In this document: positions 1 to 11,159 of the stretch, piece by piece
Position numbering within the stretch: the first letter of the stretch is position 1
Layout: the number at the start of each line of letters is the position of its first letter
Assembly (NCBI RefSeq): GCF_049243985.1
Contig: NC_135373.1
Span: forward strand, 8,849,501-8,913,500
Length of the DNA: 64,000 bases
Direction of reading: 5' to 3'
From: Paroedura picta
Taxonomy: Eukaryota; Chordata; Lepidosauria; Squamata; Gekkonidae
The notes under the pieces: model-generated
Database searches by the model: none
What the model was told of the DNA's origin: nothing
The model's input: only the letters and a program-made list of their open reading frames with translations
Made by a program: the position numbers and the translations under genes

Positions 1-495
1 AGTCACGTCTGACCCTTGGGGTGACGCTCTCTAGGATTTTCATGGGACCGAACTCCCAGCCTCATGGTCAGAGCTTCAGACAGCATGTTGGCTGCCTTAC
101 CACCCTGTGCCACAAGAGGCTGTTTTCCTGAATAAGTTTTAAAAGCCCTCATCTGCCACATGGTGCTGCAAAGTGCCACAAAGCTGACCGAGGCATTTTT
201 TGCCCCCTCCCAGCTTCCACAGGATCCCGTTTACCCCTCCAGTGTGAAAAGGGAATGTGGCTTTTTCTGCCTTCTCTTAAAAAGGTAAAGGTATCCCCTG
301 TGCACCCCTGTGCAAGGGGTGGTTTCCCATTCCCTTCCCCAGTCATTACCGTTTACCCCCCAGCAAGCTGGGTACTCATTTTACCGACCTCGGAAGGATG
401 GAAGGCTGAGTCAACCTTGAGCTGGCTGCTGGGATTGAACTCCCAGCCTCATAGGCAGAGCTTCAGACTGCATGACTGCTGCCATGCCAAATAAA
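1..495 (-). repeat. Two Sauria-type tRNA-SINE fragments
   Basis: On the minus strand, a tRNA-like head with a B-box-like GTTCAATCCC is followed by a conserved body (GGGGGGTAAACGG, AATGACTGGGGAAGG) and a tail with GGGTCAGACATGACT-like sequence. One copy is at about 280-495. A second, internally deleted one is at 1-130. The 131-279 stretch between them holds no recognised feature. The tail resembles the 3' end of BovB LINEs, as known for Sauria SINEs. Confidence 0.6.
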
Positions 496-509
496 GGTCC
501 AATCCCAAC

Positions 510-640
510 AGGCCCTACAGGGGGCCGGAATGGTAGCAACATCATGTGAACATGGGGATTAGCCCCACGTCCATACTGACGCTGCCCTGGCCTTTTTTGC
601 CTATGTGGAATCAGCCATGGTGAGCCATTCCAATCACCCA
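510..640 (-). repeat. Interspersed repeat shared with 6612-6760
   Basis: Begins GCTGATTCC, contains GGGGCTAATCCCCA and a central GGCC-rich part. The same order of blocks is found in plus orientation at 6612-6760. It directly follows exon 3 of copy A. Class unknown, probably a non-autonomous DNA element. Confidence 0.45.
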
Positions 641-653
641 GGTACATACTCAC

Positions 654-779
654 CCGTTATAAGAAACAGGGGGAATGAGGCCCAACCAAGACCAAAGGAC
701 CATCCATACCATACCCCAAGGACTATGTATTGACTATACATTCCTGTGAATGTGGCCATGGCAATCAAAGAGCAAACAC
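654..779 (-). CDS. Paralogue A coding exon 3
   Basis: 126 bp: GVCSLIAMATFTGMY through PLFLIT. The acceptor is CATTCCCAG and the donor ACGG|GTGAGT. Confidence 0.87.
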
Positions 780-3700
780 CTGGGAATGCAAAAAAATGAA
801 AAAAGAGAATTATTCCTTAGGAGCCATAATTCCTGCAGATCTCTTGTACCAGCCTCACTATACAGAGAAGCTGGTAGTCCAGTTTAGGATATCAAAAATG
901 TTTAGCAAAATAGATTAGAGTTGCCAGCTCCCTCCTGGCAACTGGCAGAGGATGGGGAAGGGGACTTACTGGGAACAACAGGTAGGCCCAGCTGACATGC
1001 AGGGATGTATCTACATCACTGCCCAGGGTGATGTGGTATTCAGGCAAAAACTCTATAGTTAATTTGGCCTGTACCATAGAGTTTTGCTCAAATACCAAAA
1101 GGTCTTCCCAATATTCTAGACATGAGGGTTCACCTTCTAGAATACATGGGCAGTGATATAGGCGCACTGCTGCATGTTGGATGCATCTCCCTCTTTTTTC
1201 GGATGACTTTCCCCCTGCTAGCTGTCCCATTGGCAGCAGGGAGGTAGAGCCAAGAAGCAGGGGACCCCGACCTGCACCAGGCAATCTGGGAACCCTAGAA
1301 TGGATGTGCCACAGTACTTTGGGGAAGACAAGCCTTGAAAAATATCTCGAGGCTAGCCAGCCAAACCAAAATCCAGAGCTTGAATGGGTGACCTGGAAGC
1401 AGAAGGTCCCTGAAGTCCAGTGTTGCAAATCTCCCAAGAGAGCTTAGAATGAAGATGGATTTACAAGCTACAGAGATAATTTCCCCTGAGGAAAATGGCA
1501 GGTTGAAAGGGGGGACTCGATGGGACCGTACCTCTCCTAAGTCCCTCCCTTCTGCACATGCTCACCACCCCAGGCCACACTCAAAGATAACCAGATTTTT
1601 ACCAGTCAGGAGTTGGCCACTCTAGGTCCACAGCTGGCGTTGCTGTTCGATGGGGCCAGAGGTCCGGCTTGTTCAGTGTGGCAGGACCCCCTGCCTCACA
1701 GATAGGCACACTGTCTTCTACAACCAATGGCACCCTTCAATAATCCAGGCTTAAGACAAAGCCAAGACACTGCTAAAGTCTGCCAAGCCAGGCCAGACCC
1801 CCATCTTAGAAATCTTGCTTTCTGCCTTAGGTTCAGTATCACAGCCTCTGCCTAATCCAAGTGCCTCCTGGCTCAAATATTGCTCTCCAGTTTACCCCCC
1901 ACCCCATTGTATTAATGATCCAGTGGACTGGCTCCATCCCGTTTGCCCAGGGGCTCCTAGGCAATCCTCTTGGTCTTGCAACATATCCATACTTGGCCCC
2001 TCTGCCAGGGGAAATCTATTCTCCAAGTCCTTGCTGCTAGACCCAGTGAGACATGATGGCTCTCTTCCTCAGACACATCAACACCTTTGTTAAGTCCATC
2101 TACGGCCATCACCTGATCCGGCCAGTCATTATCCAACATCCTGAATCATGAAAAATCCCATCATGTGCTTACCTGGGTCTTGTCACATAGCCCCCTCCCC
2201 AAAACCCCATATATACCGTGGCCTCACACAGCCATTCTGAGTGCTTTCTGAGTGCTTTCCAACCTAGGACATCCAATGCTGGTTCGTGTTGCTTCCTCTT
2301 ACTCTCCATTCTTCAGACAGGTAATTATACCAAGCCTTCCACCCTTCTTCCCTTTCTCTATACCAGTGGTCCCCAACCTGTGGTCCGCGGCCCGGTGCCG
2401 GGCCGTGAAGGCCATGGCGCCAGGCTGCGGTTCCCTCTCCCCGCCCCCCCCCCCCGCAGTAATAAACTTCCCAGGCCGCAAGCTTGCGGCCCGGGAAGCT
2501 TCTTACTGCGGGAGGGGGGGAGAGGGAATCAGGGCTGCACCCGCGCATCGTGCATGCGTGGCCGAAATCACGCATGTGCGGCACTTTCATGCATGTGCGC
2601 ATGTGCGAAAGTGCCGTGCATGCGCAATTTCGGCCGTGCATGTGCGATGCGCGGGCAGGGCAGTTGCCCTGCCGGTCCCCAGCCTAAAAAAGGTTGGGGA
2701 CCACTGCTCTATACGACTCTTTGTAGGTGTGTTAGCTATTTGCGCTTGTTTTTGTTATTTTCTTTCAATAAAACATGTATGTACTGTTTCACCATTTATA
2801 TTTGTGTCTGCCTTGAGTTCCTATGGGTGTAATTACCCTCGTATACATAGGCAACGATCCTAGAACTCTAATTACCCCCCTCACTATAATTGGGCTAACT
2901 TCCCCACAAGCTCAAAGACACGTGTTCTAGGACACGTGTACACGCAATTCGGGTAACAGGCTCCTCTCCTATTGTGTTCATAATCTTCAAGCTTCCTGAA
3001 GCCAACCAATGGGATGTCGCCCCATGTGGGGACTCAAATCTCATGCTCCTATTTCTCCTTCTCGTTTGATTCTTCCGTGTTTGATTAGACATGTTCATGT
3101 TCATGTTCTTGTCCTTTCCATTCTTTTTTTGTTTAATTAGCTCCCTTACCTTGTGAAAAGCTTCTTCTACTCAAGTCACTCTCTCAATATCAAAGAATTC
3201 TACTCAATGGATACAGTACAGGAATTTCATAGAATCATAGAATCATAGAGTTGGAAGGGGCCATACAGGCCATCTAGTCCAACCCCCTGCTCAATGCAGG
3301 AATTAGCCCTAAGCATCCTAAAGCATCCAAGAAAAGTGTGTATCCAACCCTTGCTTGAAGACTGCCAATGAGGAGGAGCTCACCACCTTCTTAGGCAGCC
3401 TATTCCACTGCTGAACTACTCTGACTGTGAAAAATATTTTCCTGATATCTTGTAGTTTGTACTTGTAGTTTAAACCTATTACTGCGTGTCCAGTACCTTT
3501 GAGGACCAGGCTTGGACACTTGTTGGGTGACCCTGTGCCTATCACTACCTTTTGCTATGAGGAGACCAGGAGAGTGTTGGTATATGCATGGTCTGTAGTG
3601 TGTATGATTCAAAGGTATATGAAATATATCCGAAGGGGGCATCGGAGAAGATGTGCATTAAGCATAGTTAGATTAGGAACTTCCTGATTTTTCTCAAATA

Positions 3701-6306
3701 TTCTCCTCCAGTGCCCTGATTGGTTCCATTGGTGACTTCCTGCTCCATTGAGCCACTTCCTCTCTGCTTGCCTCCAGAACAGAACAGACAGAATGAAGAC
3801 AACAGAACAGTTATTAACAACAGGACGTAATTGTCTCTCTCTGGGTGTGTGTCTTTCTCTTTCTATACAAAAATTGTTTCTCTTCTAAATAAAACTTTGG
3901 GTGAGGCATAAATGAAGTTATCAATCAATATATAGGAAATGAATTTTTATTTTTTTTAAAAAGGTGTCACAAGCCCAGGCGAATAATGTAATTGTAGTAG
4001 TCCCGCATACAGCACAGAAGGAGCCCCGGTATTAATACAAGAAAAGCCAAATACTGAGAAAACCAACAATAAACTTGTAAGTAACACACACAAGTCTCTT
4101 GTGTGTTCTTTTTATTTTCTTGTAAAGTTTTCAAAGAGGTCCAAACAATTTTCACAGCTCTCAAGCTGAAAATGAAATTCAGCCCATTGATTGCTTGTAG
4201 AGATCACAATAAGAAAATACACACAATTGCCAAGATTCACAAATTCAGGGTAATATGCAACGCTAACAGAGTTCACAAGCTCCGAGTGAAATCCACAGAA
4301 CAGACCAACCAGTTCACAGTCCATTTCAAAAAAATCTCTTCCATCAGCTTATGATTAATTACTGTTTTTCTTATGCAGAGCTCTTGGAAGCAACAGGCCT
4401 GAACAGGCTCAAAAGTCTGTCAATATTAAATGAACAATTAGAGACCTGCAAACAGTCCGTTAACATGGCTGTTAAGACGTTTATTGGTAGCTTGTGAACT
4501 GTATGTTAGTTACAAGTTTATTGTCGGTTTTCTTGGCTTTGCTTGGCTTTGGGAAACCCAACGTGTCTAGTCAATTCAACGGCATACCTGCTGCAAAGCT
4601 GGCCGACATGGCGAGAGGCTTTATGGAAATGGAGCCGATGTGGCTGTGGTAAAATGAGGCACAAAGACCAAAGAAGGAAACAGCGCCGGCAATCATCCCC
4701 ATGAACAGGAAGGCTCGGGTGGCGTGGATGTAATCTGTAACAAGACAGAAGGGACAGGTGGTGTGGCTGGGGGTGATTCAACATGCATGAATGAAACACA
4801 GCAAAAAACCAAGCGTGATGTGAACATGCGTACAATTACATCCACGTTCTTGCGCGTGTGTTGTGTTCTAGTAACGCGCGGGGAAGTGCATTGTAATAGC
4901 ATGGTGTGATGGGAACAAGAATCTAGCTGTTAAGACAGCAGCAGCGGTATTGCGTTTTACAATGTTTTATTGTCAAGGAATAACGGGATCCAGGAGGGAT
5001 CGTGGCTCAGTGGTTGAGCATTTGTTTGGCACACAGAAGGTCCTCGGTTCCATCTCCACTATCTCCAGTTGACTAGGGACCAGGCAATAGATGGTGTGAA
5101 AGACATCTGCCTGTAACCCAGGAGAGCCACTGACAGTCTATTGTGCAAGTCCTAACCAGGACCATATGGATAGTATTTATCTGTCCGTCTGTCCATCGAT
5201 CCATCTATCCGTCTGTCCACCCGTCTGTCCGTCCGTCCATCCGATGCTTTCCCAAATACATTGGCTCCAGATTGAACACTGGATCAGGGTCAAGGTTCTG
5301 GTGATTACCTTAAAAGCCTAAACCACCTGGGACCAACATATCTACAAGACCACCTCTCCCTATACGTCTGTCCAGCACTGTTACGGTCAAGTGATCAAAA
5401 TCTACTGAGGATGCCCAATCCAGAAGAGATAAAACTAGCCTCAACAAAGGCCAGGGCCTTTTTGACCTTGGCCCTTGCCTGGTGAAATGCTGTTCCTAAT
5501 GAGATCAGCGGCTCCTCCTCATCCTCCTCCCCAGCTGCTGCCTCGGGGGCTGCCCTGCCACACTTCCGCTGGCTTACCCTTGGTGTTCTCCGGCGGCCGC
5601 CACGGCTGGGGCTCCCCCTCTGCTGTGGCACTGGGCAGCTGCTGCTGGCAGCACCCCCCCCCAGCGGGCGGCGGGAAGTCAGGGGCACCGACGGGAAAGC
5701 AGGTGGAGCAAGGGCTCAGGCGGCGGCGACGTCCCTCGGCAAAAGACTCCCCCCCCCCCCCGGGCCTCAGTAAAATTGTCAAGCATTGACCGGTCTCCGG
5801 TGATAAAAAGGTTGGGGACCACTGTTGTATAATACTTTATATTTTATATGTTTTAATGTTATGAGCTGCCCTGAGCCTTTAGTGAAGGGTGGTATACAAA
5901 TATAAAGAATGAATGAATGAATGAATGAAGGAAGGAAGGAAGGAAGGAAGGAAGGAAGGAAGGAAGGAAGGAAGGAAGGAAGGAAGGAAGGCAACTTCAT
6001 GTGTTCATGTTAATCACCCTCACAACACACACTCATTTAATCCCAACAAGAGAACGAATGGTGAACACGTTGGTGTACCATGTCTGTAGTTGTCCTGTCC
6101 CAGGATTGGGAAGATGTAACTTTACATATTACTTTACCTCTCACTTCCATCCCATACGATAAACAAGTTATAGCATCACAAATTTGCCACAGTCCTAAAT
6201 GTGATATGTTTGAATTAATTATCCAGTAGTTTGAAGCCATGGCAATGATGAGCAGCAAGAGGCTTATGAAGGAGAAAACGCAGGCAGCGATTCGCAGACC
6301 TTCCAT
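654..6306 (-). CDS. LIM2/CLDND2-like paralogue A (PMP22/claudin family), 3' end missing or off-window
   Basis: Coding exons at 6138-6306, 4588-4734 and 654-779, in one frame, with phase 1 introns of 1403 and 3808 bp. The product begins MEGLRIAACVFSFIS. TM1 is residues 7-27. Loop 1 has a possible N-glycosylation site (NIS) before GLWQIC with C-x4-C. Exon 2 opens DYIHATRAFLFMGM, and exon 3 holds MATFTGMY and GLGWASFPLFLI. All motifs and exon phases agree with copy B and LIM2, so it reads as an intact gene rather than a pseudogene. The ATG lies in a strong context (CCACC-ATG-G). The final exon is expected below 654; only SINE and MITE sequence was recognised there, so it is probably beyond the window edge. 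Confidence 0.85.
920..1110 (+). repeat. Interspersed repeat shared with 15715-15912
   Basis: Shares blocks such as the GGGGAAGGGGACTT-like run, AGGCCCA, ACCATAG and TTTTGCTCAAA with 15715-15912. Both lie in the same orientation. Class unknown. The DNA from 1110 to 1815 holds nothing I can name. Confidence 0.4.
2364..2706. mobile_element. hAT non-autonomous element, GC-rich type
   Basis: The terminal inverted repeats read CAGTGGTCCCCAACC and GGTTGGGGACCACTG. The 343-bp element is flanked by a perfect 8-bp duplication CTCTATAC (2356-2363 and 2707-2714). The core is CpG-rich with alternating TGCGCATG-like runs. The host DNA at 2190-2355 and 2715-2900 has a TATA-like block and an AATAAA, so it may be an old promoter-bearing repeat; that part is uncertain. 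Confidence 0.9.
3228..3492 (-). mobile_element. CR1 LINE 3' end
   Basis: The CR1 3' terminal repeat (ATTCTATG type, read on the minus strand) is followed by the conserved 3' part that encodes the tail of the CR1 reverse transcriptase (WNRLPK motif). The copy is 5'-truncated. The following 3500-4580 has no recognised feature beyond A-rich tracts. Confidence 0.85.
4588..4734 (-). CDS. Paralogue A coding exon 2
   Basis: 147 bp: DYIHATRAFLFMGM through SASFAA. The acceptor is CTTGTTACAG and the donor CAG|GTATGC. Confidence 0.87.
4990..5175 (+). repeat. tRNA-derived SINE, body
   Basis: The A box (GTGGCTCAGTGGTTGAGCA) and B box (GGTTCCATCTC) of a tRNA head are followed by the body seen in many squamate SINEs (GGACCAGGCAATAGATG, AGAGCCACTGACAGTC). 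Its usual 3' end (GCAACTTCATGTGTTCATG) is found 815 bp away at 5991-6012, so the SINE appears split by later insertions. Confidence 0.7.
5180..5243 (+). repeat. TCTG/TCCG/ATCC tetranucleotide tract
   Basis: About 64 bp of degenerate tetramers, mainly GTCC, GTCT and ATCC, between the SINE body and the L2-like LINE. Confidence 0.8.
5262..5925 (+). mobile_element. L2-like LINE 3' part, split by a hAT
   Basis: 5262-5506 matches the C-terminal coding part of L2-like LINEs (CAGGGTCAAGGTTCTGGTGA; the AGGGCCTTTTTGACC block). 5825-5925 matches the 3' end (GAGCTGCCCTGAGCC, GGTGGTATACAAATA). The two parts are separated by a hAT at 5507-5824. Confidence 0.75.
5507..5824 (-). mobile_element. hAT element, GC-rich type, nested in the L2-like LINE
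   Basis: The right end AAAAAGGTTGGGGACCACTG is intact and followed by TTGTATAA. The interior matches the copy at 52152-52525 in opposite orientation (CAGCTGCTGCCTCGGG block). The left end is missing, so no duplication can be read on that side. Confidence 0.75.
5908..5992 (+). repeat. (GAAT)n then (GAAG)n microsatellite
   Basis: About 5 GAAT units run into about 16 GAAG units at the 3' end of the L2-like LINE. The last (GAAG)n unit abuts the SINE 3' end at 5991. Confidence 0.95.
6138..6306 (-). CDS. Paralogue A coding exon 1
   Basis: Residues 1-56 plus one base. The donor is AGAG|GTAAAG. An acceptor-like GCGTTTTCACAG ends at 6355, leaving 48 bases of 5'UTR if a non-coding exon precedes it. 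Confidence 0.87.
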
Positions 6307-6611
6307 GGTGGAGGATGATCAGATGTGGAGTGACACGGCACGATGGGGATGAACCTGTGAAAACGCATGAAGGTTGTGGCATATGCTTAGCAGCCCATAT
6401 AACTATGCACACAGTGGTGATTAAGGAGTAGAAGACCTCTACAATGCTCCATATATGCATGGAATTGCAGAAGGCTTAGGAGAAATAGAGCGATGTTATT
6501 GTCGCTGTAGTAAACCAAAACAATCAAAACTTGAAAACATCACCCTGCTGCATGCAATCTAAGTGTTCTGTATCACAAGCTTTAATATTGAAACTTAACA
6601 TATTGTTTATA

Positions 6612-6800
6612 GCTCTAAGGCTGATTCCGCACAGGCGGAAAAGGCCAAGAGGGTGGTCATATGGAAGCAGGGCTAATCCCCACTTCCACATGACACAACC
6701 ACCGGGCTGGCCTCCTCTTTGGCCTGCTGTGGGTTGGGCCCTCATTTGCCCCAGCCTAAGAGAACACGGGAGAATCCCGGAGCAGATATGGCACTGAAAA
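6612..6800 (+). repeat. Interspersed repeat, partner of 510-640
   Basis: Starts GGCTGATTCCGCACAGG and contains GGGCTAATCCCCAC. It shares block order with 510-640 on the other strand. It lies upstream of copy A. Class unknown. Confidence 0.45.
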
Positions 6801-6987
6801 CTGTGGAGCATAAAATGCCACAGCACCACACTGGTGGCAGCCCAGCACAGCTGCCACCGTGCAGAAGCAGCCTAAGCTAGGTTTGTGCATTTTGTTTAGC
6901 CAAGCGGAGGGTGGAAAGCTCTGGAAAATATCCTTACCAGCTTTTTGTTGACATTTTCTATGCCAGATACAAATTAGATAATCTGGT

Positions 6988-7344
6988 TCAGCAAAATGCT
7001 TTAGTATCCTTAATATAGGAGGGAGACTTATTAACAAAGGGCTTCAAAAAAGAATCTATCAATTGCGATAATGGTTCCAAAATGGAATTTGAACTTGACA
7101 CTATCAGTCTACCTGGTGGTGGAAAGCCTTGTTTAGTCAAGACATAAAAAACAGGGATTCTACAATACTGATTAATCAAAAATTTAGAGATGGGTTCATT
7201 AATGTACCCAATAATTGAAGCTTCATCAACTACAGTATGTGCTAAATGTATAATGTAGTCTGTAATACCTTTTGCAATAGTAATGTAACAAGTACGGCCT
7301 TCTAATTGGCATTGAAACGTATTATAATAATCCTCTGTATTCAT
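6988..7344 (-). mobile_element. Penelope-like element, reverse transcriptase fragment
   Basis: The minus strand encodes a 118-residue open stretch with PVFYVLTKQGFPPPGRLIV, then SILEPLSQLIDSFLKP and LPSYIKDT-like residues (here SPSYIKDTKAF). This is the typical core of Penelope/Neptune reverse transcriptases. Decayed flanking sequence of the same kind probably runs from about 6880 to 8250 but cannot be bounded. A 3'-type repeat (GAAAGCTCATGCA, TTGTTGGTCTTAAAGG) sits at 7466-7545. Confidence 0.7.
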
Positions 7345-8283
7345 TAACTAAGGTTTTAATTATCAGATGTCTGAATTTGGATGCTGTGACACAGTTTACT
7401 AATTTAACAGAACTGACTTTTACTTTATATTTCCATTGATATGATGGTAGTTCATAGTCTGAGGAAAAGTGCTTGCACTTGAAAGCTCATGCATTGAATA
7501 AATCTTTGTTGGTCTTAAAGGACTCTGGACTCTGATTTTGTTGGACTCTAATTTTGTTGTTTTAATTGTCTGTTTCTTTAGTTACAACTGATGTGTCACT
7601 ATTATTATTATTATTATTATTATTTAATTTTTAGAGGCAAATTATCGATGTTGCTGTATAGAGAAATTATTCCATCTATGTTTAAATGAATTTTCAAGTT
7701 TGGTTAAATCCTGAAAAACTAATTGTTCAAATATTTGTATTTATTTATTTTGTTTATTCAATTGCTAACCTACCACTCCTGGCAACCGGCTCGTGGCAGG
7801 TAACAGTGAAACCCCACAATAAAATCCAGTAAAAAAAGAAGGGAAAGGTCACTGGAAACAGGTGGGAATGTTGATTTAGGGTGAAATTTATTTCCTGCTT
7901 GGATTTCAGTATCAACAAAAAAGGGGTGTACATTTTAATTATGTTATCGAACAAATTAAATCAATATAGGTCTGAAAAGAATCATATATAGGGTTGGGTA
8001 CAAATCCCCAAACTAAATTCATAAGCCAACATTCTTGAAATAACAAAGTTCTGGATGGTACAGCTAAATCCTCCTCTTGCTCTCTGCATGAAAGATGAAA
8101 ATGCGCATTGAAAAACCCTTTCTTTTGTTCTCCTTTTTGTATTTCTGTCTAAATAGGATCTATTAGAAATGTTCTTTTCTCCAGAGGTAGTTGCAGTGTT
8201 CTCATCTTCAGTGGTATCTAATACTGAAACTTTTTGTAAACCAGCTTTTCCTTAGGGACCCTATTGCACCCTATTTATAAATT

Positions 8284-9001
8284 CAGTCTTTTTCAACCTT
8301 TTGATCCTGTAATATTATTTATTTTAATTTTTTTTATCCCACCATTCCCCAAAAGGGCTCAGGTGTCAAATGTTGTGCCAATTCCCCCTATGTCTTCCCG
8401 GGCTCGAGGTGAGTTCCTCCTATTCATCATCCCGCCCCCCCCCGGCCCCATTTGTTGCCATGGTTCTTTCACTTTGGCACGTCCTGAAAATGCAAACTGC
8501 TATCTTGTCCTTGATGCGAGGTGTAAATAGTGGCTAGAGGCTGGAAGCACCTGGGTAATCTTGCCATGGCCAGACTGTTGGTCTCCAGGATTCACACATT
8601 CAGTTGATCAAACAATTCTGTCCTGGGAATGGGTTTTTCTCGCACGTTCTTGGGGGGTGGGGTGGGAACCCAAGTTCATGTAAATGCTGTTTCTCCTATT
8701 GTTCTCCATCTTGGCCAATTCATTCATTGTGTGTACCTACTGCTTGCTCCTGCTTGCTCCATGGTGGCCGTGGGTGGTGGCAGCAGAAGCCTGTGGCAGT
8801 AGAAGGTGGCGGGCGGTGGCAGGTGGAGGCAGCCGGAGGCAGGCAGAGGTGGCGGAGCCATGGCACTGGCCGCCTCCATGCTTCTTCCCGATTGTGTGCC
8901 TGCACAAGCACATGCGCTTGCGCACCCGCACATGCACACTCACGCCACCCCTGCCACTGCCACAGTTGGGGCCGTGGCAGGGCAAAGGTTGAGAACCGCT
9001 G
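8284..9001 (+). repeat. Possible old hAT-like element
   Basis: The left edge CAGTCTTTTTCAACCTTTT and the right edge AGGTTGAGAACCGCTG resemble inverted hAT ends, and the interior is rich in GTGGCAG and CACATGCGC runs. The flanking 8-mers do not match, so the limits are weak. No gene was seen here. Confidence 0.3.
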
Positions 9002-9164
9002 TGCTAAGTGCTTCAATAAAGCTAAGCTTTGCCATGGTCCTTTTGACTGGCACTCAGCTCTGTTGGTTTTGACAGCCATCCACTGGACGGCTTCTCATGG
9101 GTTGTGACATCAGAGTTCAAGGAGCCCTGGAATCACACCAGATGCGTGGCTGAGTCCATTAAGG

Positions 9165-9278
9165 CAGGGGTAGTCAACCTGTGGTCCTCCAGATGTCCAT
9201 GGACTACAATACCCATGAGAATCTGCCAGCAAATGCCAGCAGATGGACATCTGGAGGACCACAGGTTGACTACCCCTG
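9165..9278. mobile_element. hAT palindromic MITE, shortened copy
   Basis: Ends CAGGGGTAGTCAACC and GGTTGACTACCCCTG, 114 bp, with perfect 8-bp duplication CATTAAGG on both sides. The centre has lost part of the palindrome present in the 136-bp copies. Confidence 0.9.
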
Positions 9279-9321
9279 CATTAAGGAGCTCTCAGGTTGC
9301 TGCAGGATTCCAGGGAGACCT

Positions 9322-9480
9322 GGACTGTTTGCGCACTGGGAACTTCACTGTCCCAGATGCCGTGTAGGAGCACAAATCCAGGGCAGATGGGTTGCACCAA
9401 ACCTGTGCAGGAGCAGGAAGAGGCGGGGCAACCTGCCGTGGCTCAAACTCCAGCCTGCAGCCCAAGCTCCCCAGTCTGTT
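9322..9480 (+). mobile_element. MITE, degenerate copy of the 18331-18508 family
   Basis: Shares GTTTGCGCACTGGGAACTTC, a GGGGCAACCTGCC block and CTCCAGCCTGCAGCCC with 18331-18508, in the same order. The right terminal repeat is not preserved. Confidence 0.6.
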
Positions 9481-9494
9481 TCAGCTGAGTGGCT

Positions 9495-9630
9495 ATGCTG
9501 GTCTGCAGTAGAAGAGCTAGATTCAAGTCCAGTAGCACTTTCAAAAACAGCAAGAATTGGGCAGTCAAAGTTCCCTTTCAACAGGTCTCTAAAGAAGGGA
9601 GTTTTGTCTCTTGAAAGCTTATGCCCTGGA
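9495..9630 (-). repeat. Interspersed 3'-end repeat (Penelope-associated type)
   Basis: Contains TCTGCAGTAGAAGAGCTAG, CAAGTCCAGTAGCAC and TCTCTTGAAAGCTTATGCCC, a repeat common in squamate genomes and related to 7466-7545. Class is tentative. It is followed by a short CR1 3' end on the minus strand at 9638-9720. Confidence 0.4.
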
Positions 9631-9723
9631 AATCTTAGAATCCTAGAATCCTAGAGTTGGAAGGGACCTTCAAGGTCATCAAGTCCAGCCCCCTACAAAA
9701 TGCAGGAAATTCACAACTACCAG

Positions 9724-10143
9724 AGAGCCAGTTTGGTGTAGTGGTTAGGAATGCGGATTTCTAATCTGGTATGCTGGGTTCAATTCTGCGCTCCCCCACA
9801 TGCAGCCAGCTGGGTGACCTTGGGCTCGCCACGGCACTGATAAAACTGTTCTGACCGGGCAGTGATATCAGGGCTCTCTCAGCCTCACCCATCTCACAGG
9901 GGGTCTATTGTGGGGAGAGGAAAGGGAAGGCAACTGTAAGCCGCTTTGAGACTCCTTTGGGGTGAGAAAAGTGGCATATAAGAACAAACTCTCCTTCTTC
10001 AGTGATATCAGGGCTCTCTCAGCCTCACCCATCCCACAGGGTGTCTGTTGAGGGGAGAGGAAAGGGAAGGTGACTGTAAGCCACTATGAGCCTCCTTCAG
10101 GTAGGGAAAAGTGGCATATAAGAACCAACTCTTCTTCTTCTTC
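9724..10143 (+). repeat. tRNA-derived SINE with duplicated 3' unit
   Basis: A tRNA-like head (GTGTAGTGGTTAGGA) and a body (CAGCCAGCTGGGTGACCTTG, CAGTGATATCAGGGCTCTC) end in GCATATAAGAAC. A second 3' unit from CAGTGATATCAGGG is repeated at 9999-10143 and ends in a TTC tail. Confidence 0.8.
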
Positions 10144-10327
10144 GACCTGCTGATCCATGGTGACTCCAATTCCATGCCCAGATGATGTCCCCCCCCCAAA
10201 AAAAAACCAGAATCCCTGGCCAGTCTGTCCTGGAGGAAATGCTCCTCACAGCCCCAAAGTAGCAATGGGCATTTCCCTGGGCATGGAGGAAAGGGCCACG
10301 ACCCCTTCTGCCCACCCACTTACAATC

Positions 10328-10450
10328 TTCCCAAGTTTGCAGAATCAGCATTTCTGTCAGATGGCTACCTAACCTTTGCTTAAAAACTTCTAAAGAAGGA
10401 GAACCCACCAACTCCTGAGGAAGCCTGTTTATCATCAAGTTGTTAGAGGA
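10328..10450 (-). mobile_element. CR1 LINE fragment
   Basis: Matches the CR1 3' coding region (minus strand INRLPQELVGSPSLEVFKQR). Short internal piece without the 3' terminal repeat. Confidence 0.7.
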
Positions 10451-10544
10451 CTCAAATCTAGTCCCAGTCTGTTCGGAGTAGCAAAGTAGTTTTGGAGTGT
10501 GTGACTCAGCACACCCAGGGGTCACTCATTAAGGTCATGCACTG

Positions 10545-11047
10545 TCTGGATGCAGTGCACCAGAGGACCGCCTAGCTGACTATAGACCACCCCCAAAGAG
10601 CATTTTGTTCCACCAATTCCCACAGGCTGGTGATCCCTGGCCCTAGAGAGGCATGCTGGACTCAACCAGAGGCAGGGCCTTTTCTAACCTGGCCCCTATC
10701 TGGTGGAATGAGCTGCCGGAAGAGCTGAGGTCCTTGATGGAACTGGCTAAGTTCCACAGGGACTGAAAGATGGAGCTCTTCTGCCAGGCGTTTGGTTGGG
10801 GCCAATGAGAACATAACATCGACTGGGACACCGCACCAACAAACCCCTGGAATATGAGAATCAATTAGTGGGCAGGATGTCAGAAGCACCAGTAGATACT
10901 AGCTTGTTTGGCTGGTTTATGATTTTATACTAAATATTACAGATTTCATTGTTTTATTACTATGTAAGCTCTGTTTTTAAACGCTGTAAACTGTGCCCAG
11001 CCAGCTGTGCCAGGAGGGGTGGCTATAGAAACCAAATAATAAATGAA
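10545..11047 (+). mobile_element. L2-like LINE 3' part
   Basis: The coding remnant (AGGGCCTTTTCTAACCTGGC, then TGGTGGAATGAGCTGCCGGA) is followed by a long 3' UTR ending in AATAATAAATGAATG. 5'-truncated, as usual for LINEs. Confidence 0.75.
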
Positions 11048-11159
11048 TGCCTGGACATTGTGCATAGATGGTATCTCCGTGAATGGGATGCTTTGTTTTG
11101 TCTTCACCTGGGAGCTGCCTTCTGATCTCTCCTCTCTCCCAAGCCTCGTTTGATTCCCC

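Noticed and set aside
485-530. Candidate last exon of copy A after CCCCCTGTAG (GPVGIGPLFGMAAV reading)
   Set aside because: Hydrophobic and in the right phase, but it lies at the edge of an interspersed repeat (510-640) and runs into a SINE. No similarity to the LIM2 exon 4.
892-1437. Open frame of 181 codons (-)
   Set aside because: Overlaps an interspersed repeat also found at 15715-15912 and lies within intron 2 of copy A.
2190-2900. Possible LTR around the hAT at 2364
   Set aside because: A TATA-like block and AATAAA are present, but no TG...CA ends or flanking duplication could be found.
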